From Chitinophagales bacterium (GTDB lineage Bacteria; Bacteroidota; Bacteroidia; Chitinophagales; CAIOSU01), in NCBI GenBank assembly GCA_026003335.1, contig BPHB01000001.1, positions 1,324,591-1,388,590 on the forward strand: 64,000 nucleotides of DNA, written 5' to 3'. Below, piece by piece: positions 36,675 to 46,263 of this stretch. Each line of letters opens with the position of its first letter. The first letter of the stretch is position 1. The translations under genes were made by a program, and so were the position numbers. The notes beneath the pieces are model-generated. The model saw nothing but the letters and a program-made list of their open reading frames with translations, was not told where the DNA came from and searched no databases.

Positions 36675-37827
36675 AATACACCACATGAAGAATATGCTAT
36701 TGGCCATCTTGCTAGGCTGCCACCTATGGGGATGTACCCAGGACAACAGTTTGGAAGCAAAAAAAGAAAAACTCAACCAGCTGAAGAAGCAGCATGAAGA
36801 AATAGGTTTTCAAATCCGCGAACTGGAGCAGGAACTGAAAACCCTTGATCCGGAAGGAATGGAAACAGCAAAGAGTGGAAGGCTGGTTACTCTTTTAACT
36901 GCCGGCAAAAAAAACTTTGAAAAATATATTGATATACAGGGCACTGCCGAATCGGAGAAAAACATCACAGTAAGTGCTGAAACGGGTGGAGAGATTGTCG
37001 CCCTGCAGGTAAGCGAGGGACAGCAGGTGAAAAAGGGGCAGTTGCTTCTCCAGATAGATGATGCCCTGCTGCGCAAAGAAATAGAAGACCTAAGCCTGTC
37101 GCTTGATCTCGCCACCACCGTATTCAAACGCCAGGAAAATCTCTGGAAGCAAAATATTGGCAGCGAGCTGCAATATCTTGAAGCAAAAAACAAAAAAGAA
37201 AGTCTGGAAGCCAAACTACAAAAGCTGCAAACGCAAATAAGTAAAACTCGCATCACTGCTCCGGTAGATGGCACCGTGGAAAACATACGGGTCAAAGCCG
37301 GAGAAACGGTTTCCCCGGGTATGCCTCTGATGAATGTAGTGAACCTGGAAGAAATTGTGGTGAAGGCAGATGTACCTGAACGCTACATTGGCTCCGTAAA
37401 AAAAGGCGAGGCCGTTAGCATTTATTTCCCCGCTCTGGACATTACACGAGAGGCCTCCATCACCGCTACCGGTAGCATTATTCATCCTACCAACCGCACC
37501 TTCAGTGTGGAAATGAAAATACCCAACAAAGACCATACTCTCAAAGCCAATCTGCTGGCAATAGTTAAAATCATTGAGTACAAAAATCCTGAGGCGATCA
37601 CTTTGCCTACCCGGCTCATTCAACGCAGCAACGGAGACTACTTTATCTTCATAGCCGAAAGTTCAGCACAGGATATGATTGCCAAAAGAAGAGTAATAAA
37701 AACCGGTGCCACCTATGGTGGAGAAACAGAAATTCTCGAGGGACTGGCAGTCGGTGAAACTGTTATTGATGAAGGCGCCCATGATGTGTCCGATGGAGTG
37801 CTGCTGGAAGTTCAAAAATCGGAGTAG
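36667..37827 (+). CDS. HlyD/AcrA-type periplasmic adaptor lipoprotein
   Basis: 386 residues; lipobox LWGC (Cys23) predicts a lipid anchor. The ATG at 36685 also gives a good signal. Short coiled coil (about 28-60), then the lipoyl half-motifs split by a helical hairpin (GGEIVALQVSEGQQVKKGQL and ITAPVDGTVENIRVKAGETV), a beta-barrel domain (VVKADVPERYIGSVKKGE) and a membrane-proximal domain. The extra coiled coil before the lipoyl domain is common in Bacteroidota adaptors. It bridges the RND transporter and the TolC channel of the same operon. Confidence 0.93.
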   Translation: MNKIHHMKNMLLAILLGCHLWGCTQDNSLEAKKEKLNQLKKQHEEIGFQIRELEQELKTLDPEGMETAKSGRLVTLLTAGKKNFEKYIDIQGTAESEKNITVSAETGGEIVALQVSEGQQVKKGQLLLQIDDALLRKEIEDLSLSLDLATTVFKRQENLWKQNIGSELQYLEAKNKKESLEAKLQKLQTQISKTRITAPVDGTVENIRVKAGETVSPGMPLMNVVNLEEIVVKADVPERYIGSVKKGEAVSIYFPALDITREASITATGSIIHPTNRTFSVEMKIPNKDHTLKANLLAIVKIIEYKNPEAITLPTRLIQRSNGDYFIFIAESSAQDMIAKRRVIKTGATYGGETEILEGLAVGETVIDEGAHDVSDGVLLEVQKSE

Positions 37828-37845
37828 CCTGTAAACGATTTTGGA

Positions 37846-40800
37846 ATGAAAGAAGAAAACTCTACACCCTCAGTTATCCGGGAGTTTGGCCTGTCCACTT
37901 TTGCCGTAAACAACCGCACGGTTGTTTTTATACTTGCTTTGATGCTTTCCCTGGGAGGCTTTTTTACCTATACCAGCATGCCCCGGGAAAGTTTTCCGGA
38001 AGTCGTGATTCCAACTATTTACGTGGGCACTACCTATCCGGGCAACTCGCCCTCGGACATAGAAAATCTGATCACCCGCCCTATTGAAAAGGAAATCAAC
38101 ACCATCAGCGGAGTGGACAAAATCACATCCACCTCCGTACAGGATTACTCCACTATAATCGTGGAATTTGAGTTTGACGTGGATGTAGATAAAGCATTGC
38201 GCGAAGTAAAAGATGCCGTTGACCGTGCTAAAAAAGATCTGCCCTCCGATCTGGACCAGGACCCCAATGTCTTTGAACTGGATTTCTCAGAGTTTCCGGT
38301 AATGAACGTCAACCTTTCCGGTGACATGCCCATTGACTATCTGAAAGAGTACGCCGAATACCTGCAAGACGAAATTGAAAAGCTGCCTGAGATTTCAGAA
38401 GCCGAAATAAAAGGCGTGGGAGAAAAAGAAGTACGCATTGATATTGACGTGTTTAAAATGAACGCCTTAAAAATCAGCTTCAGCGACATTGAAAGCGCCA
38501 TCGCCAATGAAAACCGTAATATTTCCGGAGGTGAGTTGCTCACCGATGGCGTCAGACGCACCCTGCGCGTGGTAGGTGAGTTTAAGGATGTGAATGAAAT
38601 AAACGACATTATTGTAAAACATGAGCAGGGCGATGTGGTTTTTCTGAAAGACATCGGCACCGTATCCTTTGTGTACAAAGAAACCGAAAGCTACGCACGC
38701 TCACGCGATTTGCCGGTTGTTTCACTTGATGTAAAAAAACGTTCAGGTGAAAACCTTATCAATGCTGCGGATAAAATTCAGAAAATCATCCAGCGAGCAC
38801 GGGAGAAAAAATTTCCGGAAAACCTGCATATCACCATCACCAATGATCAGTCTAAAAGAGCACGCCTTGCAGTAAGTAACCTGGAAAACAATATCATCTC
38901 CGGAGTTATACTGGTAGTGTTTGTATTGCAGCTGTTTATGGGCTTGCGCAATGCCATCTTTGTAGGCATAGCCATCCCACTATCCATGCTCATCAGCGTG
39001 CTGCTGCTGGGAGCAGCAGGAGTCACCCTTAACATGATGGTGCTATTTGGCCTGATTCTTTCGCTGGGCATGCTGGTAGACAACGGCATTGTAGTCGTGG
39101 AGAACACCTATCGGCTGATGGAGGAAGGATTGTCTCCCCTGCGTGCGGCCAAAGAGGGAGTGGGTGAGGTCGCCTATCCCATCATCACCTCTACGCTTAC
39201 TACGTTAGCCGCATTTTCTCCGTTACTGTTCTGGAACGACCTGATGGGCGAGTTTATGAAGTACCTGCCCATTACGCTGATTACTTCCCTGAGTGCCTCT
39301 CTCTTTGTGGCATTGGTGATTAATCCCGTGCTCACAGCTCGTTTTATGAAGGTTCAGGCGCCTCATCACAAAGTACGCTACAGACCGCTCATCATCAGCC
39401 TGATTGTGATAGTAGTGATTATGGCGGGAGCCTATCTGGCCAGAATATGGATTATTGGCAACCTGATGGTGTGGGTTATTCTGATTACGTTGTTTAACGT
39501 TTTTATTCTTTCGCGGCTTTCTCTGTGGTTTCAGGAAAAAATACTTTCCCGTATTGAGCGCCTCTATACGCGCACTCTGCGCTTTGCTGTAACCGGTTAC
39601 CGGCCGGTTTTGCTTGTAGTGGGTACATTTATGCTGCTTGTTTTTTCTATCATTCTGGTAGGGCTGAAAAAACCAGATATTACCTTTTTTCCTGTCAATG
39701 AACCTCAATACGTGAACATATTTATTGAGATGCCGCAAGGCACTGACATTGAAAAAACCAATGAGCTCACCCTGCAGATACAACAGAAGGTTTACGAGGC
39801 TTTGGCCGACTATGAATCCATAGTGGAAGCCATTATCACCAACGTAGGAGCTGGCACCTCTGACCCGATAGAGGGACCCAGCATGGCCGTTACTCCGCAT
39901 AAGGCTAAAATCACCGTCAGTTTTGTAGACTATGAATTCAGAAACGGCATCAGCACCAGCATGGTGATGGAAAAAATCAGAGACAATCTGCGTGGTTTTC
40001 CGGGAGCTCGCATAACCATTGCCAAAAACCGCATGGGCCCTCCTGTAGGAAAGGAAATCAGTATTGAGGTTAGCGGTGAAGATTATCCCAGGCTCATCGC
40101 CCTGGCCGAAGGGATAAAATCTTACATTGAAAGCTACAACATACCGGGTATAGAAGAACTGAAGCTGGACCTTGAAACCGGCAAGCCCGAACTGCTCATT
40201 CATGTTGATCGGGGCGCAGCCAGACGCTATGGTCTATCTACCGGTCAGATAGGCATGGCCATTCGTACAGCCCTTTTTGGCAAGGAAGTGTCCAAGTTTA
40301 AGCAGGGAGAAGATGATTTCCCCATTATGGTTCGGCTAAATGAAGACTCCCGCCACAGCCTAAGCTCTATATTGAATCAGCATATTACCTTCCGTGATCA
40401 GAGCAGCGGCAAACTGGTTTCCATTCCTATATCCGCCGTAGCTACCATTGAATATACTTCGGCACTGGGCTCCATAAAAAGAAAAAACCTCAACCGCGTC
40501 ATCACCATTTTCTCCAATGTGATAGGCGGCTATAATGCCACGGCCATTAACGATAAAATCAAGCAGGCCTTGAAAACCTATGAACTGCCTCCCGGCTATA
40601 GTATTAAATTCACCGGTGAGCAAGAGGAGCAGGCTAAGACACAGCAGTTTCTCACAACTGCCTTTCTGATTGCTGTGTTTCTGGTTTTCCTTATCATCGT
40701 TGCTCAGTTTAATGCGCTCCATTCACCGATTATTATTATGATTTCGGTATTGTTTAGCACTATAGGCGTTTTTCTGGGCATCGCCATTTTTGATATGGAT

Positions 40801-41286
40801 ATTGTTATCTTGATGACTGGCATAGGTATCATCTCCCTGGCCGGCATTGTGGTAAACAATGCCATTGTGCTGATGGATTATATCAATCTCATACGGACAC
40901 GAAGAAGGAAAGAGCTTGGCTTAAACGGACAAAGGTTGCCTTATCCTGAAATCATTGAGTCAATTGTCAAAGGCGGCACCCTGCGTTTGCGCCCGGTATT
41001 GCTAACGGCAATCACTACCGTGCTGGGTTTAATACCGCTAGCCATTGGATTGAACATTAATTTCATTACTCTTCTGCAGAGATGGGATCCGCAGATATAC
41101 ATTGGAGGCGATAATGTGGTGTTCTGGGGACCTATGTCATGGACAATTATTTTCGGCTTAACCTTTTCCACCTTTCTGACCCTGATTATCGTACCGGTGA
41201 TGTACTTACTTTTTGATGCAGCCCAATACTGGTTAGAGAAACAATGGGCTAAAGCCGGTCATGAGCTGGCCGGTGAAGAAGGGTGA
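37846..41286 (+). CDS. RND-family efflux transporter (AcrB-like), enlarged
   Basis: 1146 residues, about 100 more than AcrB-type pumps. Core features are present: MPRESFPEVVIPTIYVGTTYPGNSP, TM4 with GMLVDNGIVVVENTYRL (near 412), and in the second half GIGIISLAGIVVNNAIVLMD. The extra length is mainly an insertion near 510-565 with two added membrane helices (PLIISLIVIVVIMAGAYLA, IGNLMVWVILITLFNVFIL), and an extension near the C-terminus (ITLLQRWDPQIY.GG). In TM4 the second Asp of the AcrB pair is Asn, and the TM10 Lys position is Asn. It uses proton motive force to export an unidentified substrate. The proton path residues differ from AcrB. Confidence 0.9.
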   Translation: MKEENSTPSVIREFGLSTFAVNNRTVVFILALMLSLGGFFTYTSMPRESFPEVVIPTIYVGTTYPGNSPSDIENLITRPIEKEINTISGVDKITSTSVQDYSTIIVEFEFDVDVDKALREVKDAVDRAKKDLPSDLDQDPNVFELDFSEFPVMNVNLSGDMPIDYLKEYAEYLQDEIEKLPEISEAEIKGVGEKEVRIDIDVFKMNALKISFSDIESAIANENRNISGGELLTDGVRRTLRVVGEFKDVNEINDIIVKHEQGDVVFLKDIGTVSFVYKETESYARSRDLPVVSLDVKKRSGENLINAADKIQKIIQRAREKKFPENLHITITNDQSKRARLAVSNLENNIISGVILVVFVLQLFMGLRNAIFVGIAIPLSMLISVLLLGAAGVTLNMMVLFGLILSLGMLVDNGIVVVENTYRLMEEGLSPLRAAKEGVGEVAYPIITSTLTTLAAFSPLLFWNDLMGEFMKYLPITLITSLSASLFVALVINPVLTARFMKVQAPHHKVRYRPLIISLIVIVVIMAGAYLARIWIIGNLMVWVILITLFNVFILSRLSLWFQEKILSRIERLYTRTLRFAVTGYRPVLLVVGTFMLLVFSIILVGLKKPDITFFPVNEPQYVNIFIEMPQGTDIEKTNELTLQIQQKVYEALADYESIVEAIITNVGAGTSDPIEGPSMAVTPHKAKITVSFVDYEFRNGISTSMVMEKIRDNLRGFPGARITIAKNRMGPPVGKEISIEVSGEDYPRLIALAEGIKSYIESYNIPGIEELKLDLETGKPELLIHVDRGAARRYGLSTGQIGMAIRTALFGKEVSKFKQGEDDFPIMVRLNEDSRHSLSSILNQHITFRDQSSGKLVSIPISAVATIEYTSALGSIKRKNLNRVITIFSNVIGGYNATAINDKIKQALKTYELPPGYSIKFTGEQEEQAKTQQFLTTAFLIAVFLVFLIIVAQFNALHSPIIIMISVLFSTIGVFLGIAIFDMDIVILMTGIGIISLAGIVVNNAIVLMDYINLIRTRRRKELGLNGQRLPYPEIIESIVKGGTLRLRPVLLTAITTVLGLIPLAIGLNINFITLLQRWDPQIYIGGDNVVFWGPMSWTIIFGLTFSTFLTLIIVPVMYLLFDAAQYWLEKQWAKAGHELAGEEG

Positions 41287-41289
41287 GGG

Positions 41290-41802
41290 CTATTCATCTT
41301 TGGCCGGTGTCTGCCTGGCTAGCGATTCCATTTCCTTATCTATATAATAAAGGCCCATTCCCTCAAGGCCGATAAGTTTAATCTTATCTATTAGATGAAT
41401 AAAGACGGTTTCGCTTTCCCGCTGCTCATCCACAAAAAACTGGAGAAAGTTATAGGTGGCATAGTCTTTTTCTGCATTAGCCAGTTCAGCCAGCCGGTGA
41501 ATGGCACGGGTAACTTTCTGCTCTCCGGCAAGGGCTTTTCTGCACACATCCAATATAGATTCATATTCCAGCTCGGGCTGGTCAACAGCCGGAGCTATGG
41601 CATGTCCTTCCAGATCGTTGATATACCGGAAAATTTTCAGCATGTGCTCCCGCTCATCATCAGATTGCGCATAGAAAAACTCTGCTGCGCCTGTAAGGCT
41701 TTTCTCTTCGCACCAGGAAGCCATAGCCAAATAATTAAATGAAGCTTCTGCCTCCAGCTTTATCTGAGCATTGAGCGCTTTTTCCAGCTTTTTGGAAATC
41801 AT
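41290..41802 (-). CDS. Ferritin (non-haem, FtnA-type)
   Basis: 170 residues, the normal size of a bacterial 24-mer ferritin. It oxidises Fe(II) and stores iron as mineral. The ferroxidase ligands are at the E. coli FtnA positions: Glu17, Glu50, His53, Glu94 and Gln127; the Glu126 and Glu129 region (VDEQRESE) fits site C. ISKKLEKALNAQIKLEAEAS is a typical N-terminus. It is monocistronic and convergent with the RND gene, 3 bp apart. No Fur-box-like palindrome was noticed in the 150 bp upstream. Confidence 0.95.
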   Translation of the reverse strand: MISKKLEKALNAQIKLEAEASFNYLAMASWCEEKSLTGAAEFFYAQSDDEREHMLKIFRYINDLEGHAIAPAVDQPELEYESILDVCRKALAGEQKVTRAIHRLAELANAEKDYATYNFLQFFVDEQRESETVFIHLIDKIKLIGLEGMGLYYIDKEMESLARQTPAKDE

Positions 41803-41951
41803 AGGTCTGCAAATTTTTAATGAGGATAAAGGACAAACATACTAAAAGCGAGCGGAATGGCGAAACAATTGCAGGCAGCAGACTCTCTGTGCCGGGCCCT
41901 GCCTGGTTGCTGATAGTTCCCTTCTGGCGACACCCCTGCAGAGGGAATACA

Positions 41952-42788
41952 TCAGAATTCTCCTCTGTGAGAAGATTTTTCTGCCGGCAGGTATTCCACT
42001 GTGCGCATTCTGCGTACCGGCTGCTGATAGAGGCTCATCAGTTGTAAAAATTCTTTGGGCAATTGGGTATTTACTTTTAATCCCAATGCCTTTGCCTTGT
42101 CCGGAGTGATGGGATAGTCATGTGTCCATTCTCCGCGAGTAAGCAGTTCGGAAAGCTTCCGGGCCTGCTCCTGTCCATAGTTTTTCGTCAAGATTTCCAC
42201 CAGGGCCTCCTGCATCTGCGCAATGGCTTTCTGAGCTATGTCTGCATAAATAATTGTTTTGTCGTCAATCTCATTGATATTTTTTTTCTCCAGCAAGGCC
42301 TTCAGTGAAGGAGCCGGAAATTCACCCAACTGAGGGTCAACCGGACCAAGCACGGCATTTTCACTCATCAAAATCTCATCAGCGGCAAGGGCGATAAGTG
42401 TGCCACCGCTCATAGCATAGTGTGGCACAATAACGCGCACTTTCCCTTTTCTTCTTGTTATTGCCCGTGCAATCTGCAGGGCAGCCAGAGCAAGCCCCCC
42501 GGGAGTGTGAATCACTAAGTCAATATCCTCATCCGGGCTGGTAGCTTCCAGTGCCCGCAAAACCTCTTCGCTGTCTTCCATGCTGATGAATCGCATCACC
42601 GGGAAACCCAGCAGGCTCATAGATTCCTGACGGTGTACGATAGTAATCACCCTGGACTTTCTGAGTTTTTCAATATTGGCTATCAGACGCAATCTGGCTG
42701 ACTCTATCAGCTTTTGCCGCAGTATAGGCTGCAGGGAAACTATCATCAGAAAAATCCAGAACAGGTTTCCAATTCCAGGTGAGTCCAT
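41952..42788 (-). CDS. SDH-family Clp-fold membrane serine protease
   Basis: 278 residues. One N-terminal membrane segment (IGNLFWIFLMIVSLQPIL), then a Clp/crotonase-fold protease: DIDLVIHTPGGLALAAL (90-104), catalytic Ser127 in HYAMSGGTLIALAADEI, and LGPVDPQLGEFPA as third motif, matching the SDH (serine dehydrogenase proteinase) family related to SppA. Substrates are unknown; signal peptide or membrane protein clearance is possible. It lies 5 bp after the rhomboid gene, so both are likely made together. Confidence 0.85.
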   Translation of the reverse strand: MDSPGIGNLFWIFLMIVSLQPILRQKLIESARLRLIANIEKLRKSRVITIVHRQESMSLLGFPVMRFISMEDSEEVLRALEATSPDEDIDLVIHTPGGLALAALQIARAITRRKGKVRVIVPHYAMSGGTLIALAADEILMSENAVLGPVDPQLGEFPAPSLKALLEKKNINEIDDKTIIYADIAQKAIAQMQEALVEILTKNYGQEQARKLSELLTRGEWTHDYPITPDKAKALGLKVNTQLPKEFLQLMSLYQQPVRRMRTVEYLPAEKSSHRGEF

Positions 42789-42793
42789 AGGTT

Positions 42794-43519
42794 TTAATTT
42801 AAATACTTTTTGAAATATTCATCTTCATAAAATCTGTATTTCCCTTTGCGAACAAAGAATTTGTACAACACCATCCCTGCTACAAAACCCCCAATATGTG
42901 CCCAGAAAGCAATGCCCCCGACCTGCCCCTGAAACAGAAGGAAAGAAAACGTGCCGCTGATAAGCTGACCGACAAACCAGAATAACAGATAAATGAAAGC
43001 AGACAACTCTACAAAATAGGGGAAAAAGAAAATGGGCACCCAGAATATGATTTTGCTGCTAGGGAACAGCAGCATGTAGGCGCCCATCACTCCGGAAATG
43101 GCTCCGGAGGCACCAATGGCAGGCAGCGTGGAATGGATATTAGTATAGTAATGGGTAACGCTGGCCAAAATGCCGCACAGCAGATAGAAGAGCAAAAAGT
43201 TTCGCCTGCCCATGTTGTCTTCCACATTATCTCCGAAAATATAAAGAGTCCACATATTGCCAAGAAAGTGGCCCCATCCGCCATGCAGAAACATATTCGT
43301 CACGAATGGCCATAACGTGTCCGTTCGCAGGCCCGCAATTTCAGCCCATGCCGGATGGCTATACCTGGCAGGTACAAGCCCCAGCAAATAAAAAAGCGCT
43401 TCAGCTTCTTCCCTACTCAGGGAGAGTTCAAGCATAAAAACCAAAGCATTGATGACGATGAGTATCCACGTAATTAACGGGAATGAATGAGAGGGGATGG
43501 TATCTTTCAGAGGCAGCAT
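42794..43519 (-). CDS. Rhomboid-family intramembrane serine protease
   Basis: 241 residues with six or seven membrane helices. Hallmarks: FVTNMFLHGGWGHFLGNMW (loop with HGGW.H..GN), catalytic Ser138 in AIGASGAISG, and catalytic His208 in AHIGGFVAGM. It cleaves membrane proteins within or next to their helices. The C-terminal tail is short and basic. It is the first gene of a two-gene operon with the Clp-fold protease. Confidence 0.93.
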   Translation of the reverse strand: MLPLKDTIPSHSFPLITWILIVINALVFMLELSLSREEAEALFYLLGLVPARYSHPAWAEIAGLRTDTLWPFVTNMFLHGGWGHFLGNMWTLYIFGDNVEDNMGRRNFLLFYLLCGILASVTHYYTNIHSTLPAIGASGAISGVMGAYMLLFPSSKIIFWVPIFFFPYFVELSAFIYLLFWFVGQLISGTFSFLLFQGQVGGIAFWAHIGGFVAGMVLYKFFVRKGKYRFYEDEYFKKYLN

Positions 43520-43668
43520 AATTGCTCTTTTACATAGTTCTTAAGCCCGCTGCAATATTGTGTTTTTTGTAAGAATACAAAAGTCTCCTTTTTACCAGAG
43601 CAGTATTTTAACTCTACGTGGGCAATGCATACCTTTTTTTTACCGAACAGCATCCGTTGCACCGATAT

Positions 43669-43803
43669 TCAGCTATCCCTCTGAGGGGGAGTGGTTTCAA
43701 TCTTCTGTACCTTCGGACAATCGCATTTCTTGGAGGTAGCACAGGAAGATAACAGGGCTGCTGAGAGATAAACGATAGCGGCAATAACAAGGAGTTTTTT
43801 CAT
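43669..43803 (-). CDS. 44-residue lipoprotein
   Basis: Starts at the ATG at 43803 (MKKLLVIAAIVYLSAALLSS, lipobox SSC at Cys21); the longer open frame above it has no signal and is disregarded. The mature peptide is only about 24 residues: CATSKKCDCPKVQ, then a Pro/Gln-rich tail. Three more or less paired Cys (C, C-D-C) could bind metal or crosslink. No family is recognised; tiny lipoproteins of this kind are common in Bacteroidota. It is divergent from the glycosyltransferase gene. Confidence 0.5.
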   Translation of the reverse strand: MKKLLVIAAIVYLSAALLSSCATSKKCDCPKVQKIETTPPQRDS

Positions 43804-43904
43804 TTTACTTATCCTTTGATCACTGGTAGTCATAACGCAATTCATAGCACAAACGGATATGTTGTTGGTAAATTTACCAGCTTCACTGAAAAAAGTTTTA
43901 ACCG

Positions 43905-44993
43905 TTGAGAAGAATACTGGTAGCTCCGTTAGATTGGGGATTAGGACATGCGACACGCTGCATGCCGGTTATCCGGGAAATACAGGCACTGGGGCATGTA
44001 CCGGTAATTGCTGCCGATGGCGAAGCGTTTAACCTGTTAAAGGATGCATTTCCGACAACAGAAATCATACATCTGCGCGGCTACCGGCCGGTGTACCCTG
44101 ATGACAGGGGCAATATGGTATGGACAATGCTGTGGCAAAGCCCCGCTTTTATCCAGCGTATATTTCGTGAGCACCAGGCTCTTCAGACACTGATACAAAA
44201 ATGTGCCTTGGATGCAGTGATTTCCGATAATCGCTATGGATTATGGAGCAACAAGGTGCCCTCGGTTATTATTACCCATCAGCTTTTTATTAAAATGCCC
44301 GCCTTTGTCAAGTGGATGGAAAGGCCTGTGCGACAGCTTAATCGCTTTTTCATTGAACAGTTTGACGAATGTTGGGTACCCGATTTTGCAGATGAAGAGA
44401 ACCTCAGCGGTGCGCTATCACACGGTCAGCGATTACCCTGCAATACAAGGTTTATCGGTCCTCTGTCGCGATTTGCAGATATTCAGGATGATGATGCGCC
44501 ACACCATGTTCCGGATTTGCTGATTGTCTTGTCCGGGCCTGAGCCCCAGCGTAGCCTGCTTGAAAAGGAAATCATTCCGGAGGCGGCCTCTACCGGGCTT
44601 AACACACTAATCATCCGCGGCATACCTGGCAAGCAAGAGCGTTCACAAATAAATGACCGCATCTTTTGTGTATGCAACATGGACTCCACCCAAATGTTCA
44701 AGACGCTGAAACGGGCAAAATTTATCGTAAGCAGGCCTGGCTACACCACTATAATGGACCTTGCTGCCTTAGGTAAGAAGGCCATTTTTATCCCCACGCC
44801 TGGCCAAACCGAGCAGGAATACCTGGCATGGCGGGCTGAACACACCCATGTGGGTGTAGTGCAGCGCCAGGGAAATATCCATCTGCAAACAGCCTTAGAA
44901 AAACTAAAGAGTATAGGCAGCGCTCCCCCACCGGCTCAAAGTCTGGAGTATAAAAGTGCGATCGCCCGGTTTATAGACTCTTTGACTAGATGA
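43905..44993 (+). CDS. MurG/GT28-like glycosyltransferase
   Basis: 362 residues, starting at TTG (43905); no earlier ATG fits and the family N-terminus (RRILVAPLDWGLGHATRCMP) begins right there, with the G-L-G-H-A-T donor loop. The second domain has IVLSGPEPQRS, FIVSRPGYTTIMDLAALGKK and TPGQTEQEYLAWRA, the nucleotide-sugar site of GT-B enzymes like MurG. It is not MurG itself (the UDP-GlcNAc acceptor motifs are missing). Acceptor and sugar are unknown; a glycolipid or surface glycan is a guess. No membrane segment. Confidence 0.7.
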   Translation: MRRILVAPLDWGLGHATRCMPVIREIQALGHVPVIAADGEAFNLLKDAFPTTEIIHLRGYRPVYPDDRGNMVWTMLWQSPAFIQRIFREHQALQTLIQKCALDAVISDNRYGLWSNKVPSVIITHQLFIKMPAFVKWMERPVRQLNRFFIEQFDECWVPDFADEENLSGALSHGQRLPCNTRFIGPLSRFADIQDDDAPHHVPDLLIVLSGPEPQRSLLEKEIIPEAASTGLNTLIIRGIPGKQERSQINDRIFCVCNMDSTQMFKTLKRAKFIVSRPGYTTIMDLAALGKKAIFIPTPGQTEQEYLAWRAEHTHVGVVQRQGNIHLQTALEKLKSIGSAPPPAQSLEYKSAIARFIDSLTR

Positions 44994-44995
44994 GA

Positions 44996-45478
44996 TTAGT
45001 TTTCCGCTTTAAATTGCGCCAGAGCTTTTTTCCCTTCCTGAATAAAATCTTCCGGAGCACGTCCACCCAATATCCGATAACGGACATTACCCTGTTGATC
45101 CAGATAGAGAAAAGTGGGATAAGCTGTCACCCGGTATTTGCGGGCAAATTCGGGACCCTCTCCTTTTTCCATGTCAAACTTATAATTGACAAAATGTTTA
45201 TTGTAAAACATCCCCACGTCTTCACGGGTAAATACATTTTTTTCCATCCATCGACAGGGACCGCACCACACCGCATAGGCATCAACAAAAATGGGCTTAC
45301 CCTCTTTTCTGGATTCCTGCAGTACCTCCTCCCAGCTACCTTTGAAGAAATGAATACCCGACTCCTGTGCCGAAATATCATACGGCATAAATAGCCACAC
45401 ACCGCCTATCCCCAAAAGAATCACAATTTGCAAAAGGTTAATCCCAAAGCGGATATAGCTCCAGCTCAATTTCTTCAC
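44996..45478 (-). CDS. Membrane-anchored thioredoxin-fold protein
   Basis: 160 residues if started at the GTG at 45478 (KKLSWSYIRFG then a hydrophobic stretch, cleaved or anchored near ISAQE). The ATG at 45529 overlaps murI by 92 bp and adds an unlikely N-terminus. The thioredoxin domain has FVDAYAVWCGPCRWMEKNVF (active site CGPC), a long loop and cis-Pro in TAYPTFLYLDQQG. Resembles DsbD-gamma or DUF255-type folds. Probable periplasmic thiol reductase; partner unknown. It overlaps the murI 3' end by 41 bp and is the last gene of the cluster. Confidence 0.8.
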   Translation of the reverse strand: MKKLSWSYIRFGINLLQIVILLGIGGVWLFMPYDISAQESGIHFFKGSWEEVLQESRKEGKPIFVDAYAVWCGPCRWMEKNVFTREDVGMFYNKHFVNYKFDMEKGEGPEFARKYRVTAYPTFLYLDQQGNVRYRILGGRAPEDFIQEGKKALAQFKAEN

Positions 45479-46253
45479 GAAAGAAAAAACGTGTGGTTTT
45501 TTCAAAGGATTCGGTAAGGTCTGATACATAAAATTTATTTTTTTCTGTTTTCTTCTGGCTTAGCAGTCCATTTTTAGCAAGAACCGTTCCAACTTCCTCT
45601 CCGATAAAATCTGTAGAATCAAATACGCGTATAGAGTCTCCGCAAAGCCTGTGTATTACAGGGCGGATAAGCGGATAATGCGTACAGGCCAGAATCAGAG
45701 TGTCAATACCCTGAAGCTGCTTATCAGCAAGGTAAGTACAAATGACCACCTCGCTGATTTGGTTGTTAAAGAATCCCGCTTCAATCATCGGTGCCAGCAA
45801 GGGGGTCTCCAGGGCAGAAGTGCGCAAATCGGACCGTAATGCCCGGAGCCTCCGGGTGTAAATACCCGACCGGATAGTACGCTGCGTGCCTATGATACCC
45901 ACATGGGCAACATCGCGCATGGCCGATATTCCTTGTATGACCGGGTCAATAACATTAATAAAATGCACCTGGGTGCCAAAACGGTTGACTAAATGCGCAT
46001 AAGCAGCTGCAGAAGCCGAATTGCAGGCAATGATAATGAGCTTACAGCCTTTTTCAATAAGTAAACGGGTTATGCCTTCAGCATAATGGCAGATCAGCGC
46101 TTCTGACTTTTCACCATAAGGCAGATGAGCTGTATCTCCGAAATAGATGATGCGCTCATGCGGTAAATGTCTGACAACGGTTTCTGCAATGGTAAGACCT
46201 CCAATGCCGGAATCAAATATGCCAATAGGTGCATTTGCAGAAAGCGTCAGCAA
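45438..46253 (-). CDS. murI: Glutamate racemase
   Basis: 271 residues. Makes D-glutamate for peptidoglycan. Both catalytic cysteines are present: Cys77 in IIIACNSASA and Cys190 in LILACTHYPLI. The substrate loops GIFDSGIGGLTIA and FGDTAHLPYG are intact. It lies 10 bp after the second ompH gene and ends inside the thioredoxin gene. Confidence 0.97.
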   Translation of the reverse strand: MLTLSANAPIGIFDSGIGGLTIAETVVRHLPHERIIYFGDTAHLPYGEKSEALICHYAEGITRLLIEKGCKLIIIACNSASAAAYAHLVNRFGTQVHFINVIDPVIQGISAMRDVAHVGIIGTQRTIRSGIYTRRLRALRSDLRTSALETPLLAPMIEAGFFNNQISEVVICTYLADKQLQGIDTLILACTHYPLIRPVIHRLCGDSIRVFDSTDFIGEEVGTVLAKNGLLSQKKTEKNKFYVSDLTESFEKTTRFFFREEIELELYPLWD

Positions 46254-46263
46254 GGCATGGAGA

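Noticed and set aside
39223-40203. 326-codon minus-strand frame inside the RND gene
   Set aside because: It lies wholly within a well-supported transporter gene and has no domain or signal; a frame shadow.
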